Origin: Candidatus Zixiibacteriota bacterium
GTDB lineage: Bacteria; Zixibacteria; MSB-5A5; SM1-73
Assembly (NCBI GenBank): GCA_023127875.1
Contig: JAGMFA010000001.1
Coordinates: 1 to 34,491, forward strand
Length of the DNA: 34,491 nt
Direction of reading: 5' to 3'
Below the pieces are notes generated by a model that saw only the letters and a list, made by a program, of their open reading frames with translations, was not told the DNA's origin and ran no database searches. Both the position numbers and the translations under genes were made by a program. Shown here piece by piece: positions 24,832 through 31,992 of the stretch. Position 1 is the first letter of the stretch. Every line of letters starts with the position of its first letter.

Positions 24832-25569
24832 TTATTTCAGGTCACCCAAAATCCACCTCAGCTCTCTTAACTCTCTTATGGCAAAATCCGGACTAATTTC
24901 TTCGCAAGGGATAAGGTTTGGATTGAAATGAACTGACACCATGCCCACATTTTTTGCTCCCCACACATCTGCGTCGATTAAATCACCTACATGAACAGAA
25001 CTTTGAGGTTGGCTTTTAAGTCGGCTCAGAGTACGGAGAAAAATGCGGGGATCGGGTTTTCGAATCTTAAGTTCGTTGGAAAATGTAGTGACGTCAAAAT
25101 ACTTTATCATTCCCAATTGTTCTAAGAGCACCCTTATCGTTTCTCCGGGTGTTGTGCCGGTATTACAAATAAGACCAACCTTATACCTTTTTTTCTTTAC
25201 ACTGATTAGAATTTCCTTTGCGCCATCAATTATATCTGGCGGGTCCTCCAAAATAGGGGAGACGTATGTTTTCACCAAATGTGACATCAAACTCTGTGGA
25301 ATATTTTTAAGCTTTTCATCTTTTAGAAAATCAAACATGATTTTCAATTGATCTTCGGTGGAGAGATCTAGATTCTTTTCCCAGGTCTCTTTGCATTTTT
25401 CGAATCCTTTATGATAGGCATCAGTTAGATGGTCAGATTTAACCTCTATCCCATTTTGTTGAAGTACTCCCATTAATTTCTCCACCCTTCTAAATCTGTA
25501 TTTCTGATAATCCTGTGGTTTGTTGGAAAGCAAGGTGTTCCACAGATCGAAGGTTACGGTATCAAGCAT
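24832..25569 (-). CDS. HAD-superfamily hydrolase
   Basis: A 245-aa protein of the HAD fold. It begins MLDTVTFDLWNTLLS, where Asp8 is the nucleophile; the second Asp of the classic DxD is a Trp (Trp10), so ordinary phosphatase chemistry is uncertain. Later motifs are present: ICNTGTTPG (motif II), a Lys in SNELKIRKPDPRIF and HVGDLIDADVWGAK (motif IV). Members with such a motif I include dehalogenase-like and REG-2-like proteins. The ATG overlaps the rdgB stop by 8 nt, with AGAAAGG upstream. The long frame to 25713 is shadow. Confidence 0.85.
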   Translation of the reverse strand: MLDTVTFDLWNTLLSNKPQDYQKYRFRRVEKLMGVLQQNGIEVKSDHLTDAYHKGFEKCKETWEKNLDLSTEDQLKIMFDFLKDEKLKNIPQSLMSHLVKTYVSPILEDPPDIIDGAKEILISVKKKRYKVGLICNTGTTPGETIRVLLEQLGMIKYFDVTTFSNELKIRKPDPRIFLRTLSRLKSQPQSSVHVGDLIDADVWGAKNVGMVSVHFNPNLIPCEEISPDFAIRELRELRWILGDLK

Positions 25570-26161
25570 ATAAAAGACCTTTCTGAATGATTTCTTTGGC
25601 TTTAGCAAATGCCCGTGCCCGATGGCTGGTTTTGTTTTTCTCCTCCAAAGGAAGTTGAGCGAAGGTTTTGTCAAGGTGCGGCAGACAGAAGACGGGATCA
25701 TAGCCAAATCCATTTTCTCCTCTTTCCTCGAAGGTGATGATTCCTTTCACCTCACCCTTGACGGTTACGATATGGTTCAAATCCTTTGCCAAAGCTACCA
25801 CGCAAACAAATTTTGCCTCTCTTTTTTCCCAGGGAATATCTTCCATAAGGTGGAGTAGTTTTCTGTTATTGTCTTCAAAGCTGCAATGCTCGCCGGCAAA
25901 TCGGGAGGACAAAACTCCCGGAGCTCCATTTAAAACCTCCACCTCCAGTCCGGAGTCGTCCGCCACCGAAGGTAAGTTGGTAAATTGATAGATGGCTTTA
26001 GCTTTTAAGGTTGCGTTTTCTTCAAAGGTTTTTTCGGTCTCTTCTACTTGAGGGAAGCCGGGAAAATCCTTCAGAGTCAAAATCTGCACCTGAAGATCTG
26101 ACAAAATATTTTTTATCTCTTTTATTTTGTGTTTGTTGTTGGTTGCCAGAACGATTCTCAT
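25562..26161 (-). CDS. rdgB: XTP/dITP diphosphatase (RdgB/HAM1)
   Basis: Removes deaminated purine nucleotides (XTP, ITP, dITP) before they enter nucleic acid. It is 199 aa with IVLATNNKHKIKEI at the start, SVADDSGLEVEVLNGAPG, then SSRFAG, and GFGYDPVFCLP and HRARA near the end, all signatures of the family. It lies 39 nt after murI, and its end overlaps the HAD start, so murI-rdgB-HAD is one transcript. Confidence 0.95.
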   Translation of the reverse strand: MRIVLATNNKHKIKEIKNILSDLQVQILTLKDFPGFPQVEETEKTFEENATLKAKAIYQFTNLPSVADDSGLEVEVLNGAPGVLSSRFAGEHCSFEDNNRKLLHLMEDIPWEKREAKFVCVVALAKDLNHIVTVKGEVKGIITFEERGENGFGYDPVFCLPHLDKTFAQLPLEEKNKTSHRARAFAKAKEIIQKGLLYA

Positions 26162-26200
26162 GATCCGTCCAATCCATCTAATCAGTTGACTAATTATTTA

Positions 26201-27043
26201 TCAATATTTATCTATGTCAATTTTTTTCACCTTAGTTATCTTATCCCGTAGAAATTTTTCTCCCACCTCTACAAATCTATCTGGAACGTCGGAAACATAA
26301 AACTTTCGAAAGGATTTTCCTCCCGTGTTTCTGAGAAGCTTGTGATCTTTTAGAAACCTCTTAACCTCTTTGGCTGTCTCTTCGGCTGAATCAATCAGTT
26401 TCACTTTCTCTCCCATAATTCGGGAGATAACTTTTTTCAACAATGGATAGTGAGTGCAACCCAAAATTAGAGTATCCACTTGTTTCTTGACCAAAGGATT
26501 AAGATATTCTGAAGCGATCAGATGGGTGGCATCTTCTTTTATATAACCTTCTTCCGCTAATGAGACAAACAGAGGGCAGGGAATGGAATAGACTTTCAAT
26601 TGAGGAGCCTGTCTGTGGATTGCGTTCTGGTAAGCTTTGGAATAAATCGTCCCCACAGTTCCAATTACGCCAATCCTTCCGTTTCTTGTAGCTTTAATGG
26701 CAGCGGTTGCGCCCGGCTCAATCACGCCGACCAACGGAATATCATAATTTTTTCGCAACTCTTCTAACGCAAAAGCGGAGGCGGTATTACATGCAACCAC
26801 AATAAACTTGACCCCCTTGGTGCGAAGGAAGCGCACATTTTGAAAAGAGAATTTTTTGACGATCCCCTTTGATCTGGGACCATAAGGATATCTGCCGGTG
26901 TCGCCGAAATAGATGACATCTTCATTAGGCAGAAGCTGGAAGATCTCCTTGGCAACGGTCAATCCGCCCACACCTGAATCAAAAATACCGATGGGATTTG
27001 AGTTTTCTTTTGGCTCCACAGAACTTTTACCTGGAGGTAGCAT
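26201..27043 (-). CDS. murI: Glutamate racemase
   Basis: Supplies D-glutamate for peptidoglycan. The 280-aa protein has both catalytic Cys: VACNTASA (Cys85) and LGCTHYPLL (Cys196). The FDSGVGGLTVAKEI start and GDTGRYPYG loop are typical. A short extra N-terminus of about 15 aa (PPGKSSVEPKENSN) precedes the conserved core. No clear ribosome binding site is seen at the ATG, so the true start could be slightly further in. It pairs with the upstream amidase: supply and remodelling of the cell wall. Confidence 0.95.
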   Translation of the reverse strand: MLPPGKSSVEPKENSNPIGIFDSGVGGLTVAKEIFQLLPNEDVIYFGDTGRYPYGPRSKGIVKKFSFQNVRFLRTKGVKFIVVACNTASAFALEELRKNYDIPLVGVIEPGATAAIKATRNGRIGVIGTVGTIYSKAYQNAIHRQAPQLKVYSIPCPLFVSLAEEGYIKEDATHLIASEYLNPLVKKQVDTLILGCTHYPLLKKVISRIMGEKVKLIDSAEETAKEVKRFLKDHKLLRNTGGKSFRKFYVSDVPDRFVEVGEKFLRDKITKVKKIDIDKY

Positions 27044-27067
27044 GATTGAATTTCGACATTGTTTTTT

Positions 27068-27125
27068 ACCTCTCCCCTTATCCCCCTCTCCATTTCATGG
27101 AGAGGGGGAACAAAGGGGGTGAGGT
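27068..27125. repeat. 58-nt near-perfect palindrome
   Basis: The element begins ACCTCTCCCC and ends GGGGGTGAGGT, with the central stem CCCCCTCTCCAT-TTC-ATGGAGAGGGGG. It is bounded by the murI start and the amidase stop. This C-rich palindrome type is widespread between genes in many bacteria; here it could make a strong RNA hairpin inside the amidase-murI transcript. Confidence 0.7.
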
Positions 27126-27202
27126 CTTTGAAACGCCAATTTTATCCAATTCTTGAGATTTTTAGCAATAATTTAGATCACAAAAGTAAACAGAAACAGT
27201 CT

Positions 27203-28696
27203 TCATTTTATGGTTTCATATTTCTTTTTGAATTTTTTAACACTTTCACACAGAGCCTGGGCGATCTTTTGCCGAAATGAGCCTTTCTTTAACAAAGCCT
27301 CCTCTTTTTTGTTTGAAATAAACGCAACCTCAACTAAAACTGCCGGCATATATGCCTTGTTTAGCACCACAAATCCCGCTTGACCTACTCCCCGACTGGG
27401 GATGGATAGTTTCTTTTTCAAATGCGTCTGAATTATGGTCGCAAAATCTAAGGATTCTTTAAGATACTCGTTTTGAACTAAATCCATCAGAATGAAGTCC
27501 AGGTCATTCAGGTCATGACCTGCCTCCCCTGGATGTTCAAATCTTATAGAAGAATTCTCCAAAGCGGCTACGGCACGGGCTTCATCAGTTTTAGCAGAAG
27601 CTAAAAAGAAAGTCTCACATCCCCGGACAGATCTTTTTTTGAAAGAGTTGGTGTGGATACTTATGAAAAGATCCGCGCCGCTTCGATTGGCAATTTGAGT
27701 TCTTTCCTCCAGAGGGACCAACACGTCCGTCTCTCTGGTTAGAATGATTCTTACCCCTTTTTCCTTTTTCAGAAGCTTTTTTAATCTTAGTGCAATGTCC
27801 AAGGTCACCTCTTTTTCCACCAACCCACGTTTTCCCACCGCCCCTGAGTCCTGTCCACCGTGACCGGGATCTATTACAATTACGTCGATCAGGTCGTCCA
27901 GTAGCTTTTCATCTTCATTGAAGATGTGGCTCAAGGGGAGCTTAGCCGTGTCGCGGGATGAAGGCGTGAGGATGAGGGAGATCTGGATTCGATAAGGATT
28001 AGTTTTCAGATTGTGGGTGAAATTGACAAATGGTTTTTTTAATCTCAATGAAAGCTGGGCAGACTGCTCAAACTGATAAGCCTTTATCCACCTTAAGAAC
28101 TTAGGTGTCTTTTTCTTATTGAAAAATTCAACGTCCAACCTTCTCTGATAAAAATTGATATTTAAATCCCGGTTTTGATCCGCGAATATCTCGTATTCAA
28201 CGAGCTGGCTTGTAAATATCTCAACAAGAATTCCGTTTACTTTTTCTTCAACCGTTAAATCTATGATGTCGAATTTGCTCTCATGAAAGATTTTTGGGCG
28301 CTGAGATGTTTGGGGAGAACGTATATGATCATAAATCCGTTGGAAACTTTTTAGTGGAACCCATAACGTGCCGTCTTTGAGTTTTACATCATAGGTGAGA
28401 TTGTAAACTTCGGAATCATAGAGCATATAAGGAGAGAACCAGGTGAAGACAAGCTGGTGGTCACCTGACTCCAAGATCACCTTTCTAAGCAATCTGTGCC
28501 AGTAAACTTCAGCGTTCAGAACAGACGACAGCTCATTCACCGAAATGTATTCTATGTCGTTTAGCTCTAAGATTTGGACATAATGACCCTTACCGTCCTC
28601 GGTTACAAATACAGAAGAAAAAGCATAAGTGGAAGGGACAAAAAGCAAAACCAGTAAAGAGAAGACAATTCTTGTGAGAGAGTATTGTTTTTTCAT
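27203..28696 (-). CDS. N-acetylmuramoyl-L-alanine amidase with N-terminal AMIN-like domain
   Basis: A 497-aa exported cell-wall hydrolase that cuts the bond between MurNAc and the peptide. Signal peptide 1-25 (YAFSS). Residues about 30-120 look like a copper-amine-oxidase-N-type domain (EYISVNELSSVLNAEVYW, LWVPLKSF), 140-245 like an AMIN domain, and 270-490 are the zinc-dependent Amidase_3 domain: IDPGHGGQDSGA (His279), GLVEKEV (Glu294), SIHTNS (second zinc His), and the late VEVAFISN Glu. It starts with GAAGGT ahead of its ATG and follows smpB by 71 nt, so the two are probably co-transcribed. Similar to AmiC-type proteins that act in cell division. Confidence 0.93.
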   Translation of the reverse strand: MKKQYSLTRIVFSLLVLLFVPSTYAFSSVFVTEDGKGHYVQILELNDIEYISVNELSSVLNAEVYWHRLLRKVILESGDHQLVFTWFSPYMLYDSEVYNLTYDVKLKDGTLWVPLKSFQRIYDHIRSPQTSQRPKIFHESKFDIIDLTVEEKVNGILVEIFTSQLVEYEIFADQNRDLNINFYQRRLDVEFFNKKKTPKFLRWIKAYQFEQSAQLSLRLKKPFVNFTHNLKTNPYRIQISLILTPSSRDTAKLPLSHIFNEDEKLLDDLIDVIVIDPGHGGQDSGAVGKRGLVEKEVTLDIALRLKKLLKKEKGVRIILTRETDVLVPLEERTQIANRSGADLFISIHTNSFKKRSVRGCETFFLASAKTDEARAVAALENSSIRFEHPGEAGHDLNDLDFILMDLVQNEYLKESLDFATIIQTHLKKKLSIPSRGVGQAGFVVLNKAYMPAVLVEVAFISNKKEEALLKKGSFRQKIAQALCESVKKFKKKYETIK

Positions 28697-28767
28697 ACCT
28701 TCATGTTTATCGCTAAAGATTTTACTTTTAATACTTAACCTTGAATGAGATTAACTAATGTGAGGGT

Positions 28768-29238
28768 CTAACGCTGACGTTCTTTCAATGCCCGACGCAG
28801 TTCTCGTTGAACCTCCCTGTCTTTTATAGCTTTTCTTTTGTCAAAAAGTTTTTTTCCAATCGCCAGTGCCAGTTCCACCTTAGCTACCTTGCCCTTAAAG
28901 TAAATCCTTAAGGGAACCAGGGTGAATCCCCTCTCTGTGGTCTTGCCCAGAAGCCTTTTTATTTCCCATCTATGCAGGAGGAGTTTTCTTAAGCGAGTGG
29001 GGTCGTGGTTGAATCGGCTTGCCTGATCGTAAGCGCTGATGTGCATATTATGAAGAAAGACCTCGCCTTTCTCGACTGTGGCATAGCTGTCTTTGAAGCT
29101 CGCCTTGCCCTGCCTAAGGGACTTAACTTCAGTTCCAACCAGTGCAATCCCTGTCTCGTAAGTATCAACGATGTGGTAAAGATGGCGCGCTTTTCGGTTG
29201 GTGGCGATCACCCGAATTTGTTCTTTGTCCTTTTGCAT
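28768..29238 (-). CDS. smpB: SsrA-binding protein SmpB
   Basis: Carries tmRNA to stalled ribosomes in trans-translation. It is 156 aa, with the OB core (ATNRKARHLYHIVDTYETGIALVGTEVKSLRQGKASFKDSYA in its known order) and a basic tail ending RRALKERQR. The predicted promoter puts the mRNA start only about 2 nt before the ATG, and no usable ribosome binding site exists. The tmRNA gene (ssrA) is not in the window. The start is fixed by family length and by the promoter position. Confidence 0.95.
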   Translation of the reverse strand: MQKDKEQIRVIATNRKARHLYHIVDTYETGIALVGTEVKSLRQGKASFKDSYATVEKGEVFLHNMHISAYDQASRFNHDPTRLRKLLLHRWEIKRLLGKTTERGFTLVPLRIYFKGKVAKVELALAIGKKLFDKRKAIKDREVQRELRRALKERQR

Positions 29239-29246
29239 CCCTTATG

Positions 29247-29275
29247 AATATATTACGGGTGGATTTGTCCTGCAA
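29247..29275 (-). promoter_or_regulatory. Promoter of smpB (almost leaderless)
   Basis: On the minus strand TTGCAG (29275-29270), a 17-nt spacer and TATATT (29252-29247). The start near 29240 is about 2 nt before the ATG at 29238. It is back-to-back with the promoter of tRNA-Leu. Confidence 0.6.
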
Positions 29276-29294
29276 GAGAAATCTAAAATAATAC

Positions 29295-29323
29295 TTGCCG
29301 ATAAAAAGAAAAAAGATTATATT
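29295..29323 (+). promoter_or_regulatory. Promoter of tRNA-Leu(CAG)
   Basis: TTGCCG (29295-29300), a 17-nt spacer and TATATT (29318-29323), followed by AGTTTTG and then the tRNA at 29332. Its -10 region (TTATATTAGTTT) is identical to that of the peptidase promoter at 31895. Confidence 0.7.
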
Positions 29324-29331
29324 AGTTTTGA

Positions 29332-29415
29332 GCCGAAGTGGTGGAACTGGTAGACACGCTGTGTTCAGGGCGCAGTGTCCTTGTGGGCGTGTGGGTTCAA
29401 ATCCCACCTTCGGCA
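29332..29415 (+). tRNA. tRNA-Leu (anticodon CAG)
   Basis: An 84-nt class II tRNA. GCCGAAG pairs fully with CTTCGGC, and the T arm GTGGG-TTCAAAT-CCCAC is intact. The anticodon stem CTGTG / CGCAG encloses TTCAGGG, giving CAG. The long variable arm fits leucine. CCA is not encoded; the discriminator A is followed by six T, which can act as terminator. Confidence 0.95.
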
Positions 29416-29429
29416 TTTTTTTACCTCTG

Positions 29430-29848
29430 AACCTTATCCCTAATCGTATCTGTCTTTTTCATCCTTCATCTGCGCCTTGTGGATAACACATGAAAACATC
29501 AAAGTAGTTGTTTTGGCTAAAGCGTGGAAATAGAAGATCGGGTTGTGTTAGGGAAAACCTTCAAGGGATGTCTAAAAACCTTTTTGCAGGGCTAAATGCC
29601 CTTCAGGGTGAATTCCTTTCCTTCGACCCTGAGGTCTCAGGACCGAAGGGCAGGATGAACCCTGCACTATGAACGATAAGTAATCGTTCCCCAGAGGGGC
29701 GGGAATTCATCCCGCCCTGGAGTATAGCTTTTTCAACAGGACCTCCAGGTTCGCCCGAAACAGCTTTTGTTAAAATTTTCGGATCATGTCAGGACTAAGT
29801 CCAGGCACAACTTTAAAAGACTAAAGGGTAAAGTGGAAAATTTAAGCT
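29430..29848. repeat. Gap with compound hairpin repeats
   Basis: No gene. 29586-29720 is a string of hairpins: GCAGGGC-TAAAT-GCCC, AGGGCAGGATGAACCCTGC, AACGATAAGTAATCGTT and AGGGGCGGGA-ATTCA-TCCCGCCCT. The words repeat those at 16321-16394. From 29739 the string CCAGGTTCGCCCGAAA reappears at 31635. Confidence 0.6.
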
Positions 29849-31447
29849 TTACTCCTTTTTTTTCGATTTCTGAGGTTGACGGAACACCACATACTTGGTT
29901 TTATAGATGTAGTCGTTTCCAAAAATTTTTTTCCAGGAAAACAAGCCTATCTTTTCATCTGTTTTTTCAATATCTTCGACAGTTATCCCGTAGGGTGAAA
30001 AATCTTCCGTGCAGAGCAAGACATAGATCGAACGCTGAGAAGCTTCATACATTATTTCATTTACAGCTTTCTCCCAATCCTTTTTTGGAATATCAAGGTA
30101 AGGTTCCTGCCGAGGCCATATGAAAGCAAGTTTGCGATGAATGTTGGTAATTATAAAATCGTTTGAATCTACGTTTTCCTTGAGAAACTTTATGCTCTCT
30201 CTGTTCAGATTTCCGGGATGTTCCATTGCCGGGAAGGAGCCTGAACTTATCCCTTTGTAAATGCTTAAGGTGGAGATAATTTGAATCCCCCCAAATATTA
30301 CAATGCCCAAAATCGCTAAACTAAAAACCAGCCTTTTCGTTCTTCTTTGGGCAAAGATCTTACAAACATGGGAAACACTAAAGAAAACCAAAAGCAGGAT
30401 AAATGGATACAAGGGAACGGTAAACCTTGAGCCTGTGGGGTCAATCGCTATGGTCGAGCCGATATACAGAATTATTGAGCTGTATAGCACAAAGTAAAAG
30501 ATCATTCCAATTGGGGGCTTGAGCAAGGCCTTAGATAACTTGGAGGAGAATACAGATTTGAAAAATAAAACCAACAATATAAGCGTGCATAATAAAACAA
30601 TTATTCTCAGCCAGAAGAAAGGAAACCTCCACTCAAAGAAGAAAACGTAGTTCCAGAAACTCAAATCAAACGAGAGGAAATCATGATAAATGGTTGAAAA
30701 AAATCGGGAAAGCTGATGCACAAAGGAATATTTCGGGGGAAATTGTGTCTTGCCGGCGAGGCCATAGTAATAGAAACAAGTCAGGTAGTGCAGAAAAACC
30801 GGTATGCTGGCCACTAGCATGAAAGTGAGCGTTTTCTTAAACTTCTTTGACCACGGGAGATAATTGCTCAGAAAAAGAATAGATAGAATTCCTGTGCCAA
30901 TCAGGGAAAAACCGACGTAGCGGGTTATGGTCGCTAAACCGGCGAAGATACCGCTCCAAATCAGATACTTAGTTCTCCTCTCTTCTGGAGCTTTGAGCAA
31001 AAGAATTAACATAAAGAAGAACAAAAGGGAAAACATAATATACATGGTTTCTGACCAGCAGAAAGAGTAAAGATAAATAAGCGGGGCTAAAAACATTGTA
31101 GAAATTGCACTGAAGTGTGCGGTAAACTTTCCTTGAAGCTGTAAACCCAAAAGAAAGATGGTGACCACCAAGATCACAAAAGAAAGAATTGAAACGATCC
31201 GTGCGGCATCAACTAATTCAGCCAATCTTAGGGCTTTAATTGCGGCGATGGTCAGAGGATAAAAAGGCGGCCAAACGGGGTTAAAGGATTCCCCCCAACG
31301 TTGTTGAGTAAAACCGTTGGCAATGGTCAGATAATTTTCGGAATCAACGCTTATCCCCAGCCCACCTGAGGTGATAACATAGATTACTACAAAAGCTAAG
31401 GTGGCATACAGAAGAGAAAAGATGAAGTTATTTTTGAAAAGATTCAA
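29849..31447 (-). CDS. GT-C type membrane glycosyltransferase (ArnT/PMT-like)
   Basis: A 532-aa integral membrane protein with about eleven hydrophobic helices and a soluble C-terminal part of about 120 aa. The first loop has VDSENYLTIAN (acidic pair Asp35/Glu37), and a WPPFYPL segment follows, the layout of PMT_2-type glycosyltransferases that move sugar from a polyprenyl-phosphate carrier on the outer face of the inner membrane. A TTG start without a clear ribosome binding site is used, yet the promoter upstream is near perfect. No other cell-surface sugar gene is near. Substrate unknown; lipid A, protein or polysaccharide modification are all possible. Confidence 0.75.
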   Translation of the reverse strand: MNLFKNNFIFSLLYATLAFVVIYVITSGGLGISVDSENYLTIANGFTQQRWGESFNPVWPPFYPLTIAAIKALRLAELVDAARIVSILSFVILVVTIFLLGLQLQGKFTAHFSAISTMFLAPLIYLYSFCWSETMYIMFSLLFFFMLILLLKAPEERRTKYLIWSGIFAGLATITRYVGFSLIGTGILSILFLSNYLPWSKKFKKTLTFMLVASIPVFLHYLTCFYYYGLAGKTQFPPKYSFVHQLSRFFSTIYHDFLSFDLSFWNYVFFFEWRFPFFWLRIIVLLCTLILLVLFFKSVFSSKLSKALLKPPIGMIFYFVLYSSIILYIGSTIAIDPTGSRFTVPLYPFILLLVFFSVSHVCKIFAQRRTKRLVFSLAILGIVIFGGIQIISTLSIYKGISSGSFPAMEHPGNLNRESIKFLKENVDSNDFIITNIHRKLAFIWPRQEPYLDIPKKDWEKAVNEIMYEASQRSIYVLLCTEDFSPYGITVEDIEKTDEKIGLFSWKKIFGNDYIYKTKYVVFRQPQKSKKKE

Positions 31448-31553
31448 AGGTTAACCCGCATTTGAAAAGAGGTGGTTTTTGTTAGCCTTATTACTCATGT
31501 CATAAGTCATCATTATTTCTGTTTACCAACTTGGAAAAAGCTTGAGTAGAGGT

Positions 31554-31581
31554 ATTATAATAAAAATTGTTCCTTTGTCAA
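31554..31581 (-). promoter_or_regulatory. Near-consensus promoter of the glycosyltransferase gene
   Basis: On the minus strand TTGACA (31581-31576), a 16-nt spacer and TATAAT (31559-31554). Start expected near 31547, leaving a 100-nt leader before the TTG at 31447. Confidence 0.7.
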
Positions 31582-31872
31582 GCCAGCAGTTCAAGTGATT
31601 TGCGTCCACCAATATAGTATGGTTCATAACTGCGGCCAGGTTCGCCCGAAAAAGGGTGGAACTGGGGACCTCAAACCGGAGTGCCCAGATAGGCGCCTTT
31701 CTCAAGGCACTTTTTCAACAATCTTTTGAAGCCTTACCCTTACAAGGGTATAGGAAGAGTGTCGCTAAATTTTTTCTTACTCCCCCACAAAGAGATAATT
31801 CAAAGAAGAAATCTCAGTACTTTGTAGTTATAAGAAATGGTACAAAACCTTATGGGAAACAAAAAATTTTAC
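31582..31872. other. Gene-free stretch with repeat pieces
   Basis: No supportable gene. CCAGGTTCGCCCGAAA at 31635-31650 matches 29744-29759, and CTTTTTCAACA near 31708 matches the area near 29727. An open plus-strand frame 31656-31892 begins inside these repeats and lacks a ribosome binding site. Confidence 0.5.
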
Positions 31873-31900
31873 TTGCCCAAATAAATCTTTAAGTTATATT
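31873..31900 (+). promoter_or_regulatory. Promoter of the C25 peptidase gene
   Basis: TTGCCC (31873-31878), a 16-nt spacer and TATATT (31895-31900). Start expected near 31907, which leaves a leader of about 86 nt. Confidence 0.6.
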
Positions 31901-31992
31901 AGTTTATGAGTGTTGTATTTTTTTGATCTCACAAGATCGATAATTTTCGTGAGTAACTTGCCACTTTTCATTTTTAAAGAAAGGAGTGGAGA

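Noticed and set aside
25570..25713. 48-aa N-terminal extension of the HAD protein
   Set aside because: It overlaps rdgB in another frame and precedes the conserved FDLWNTL motif with no ribosome binding site.
31656..31892. 78-aa plus-strand ORF
   Set aside because: It starts inside shared repeat pieces, has no ribosome binding site and ends where the peptidase promoter lies.
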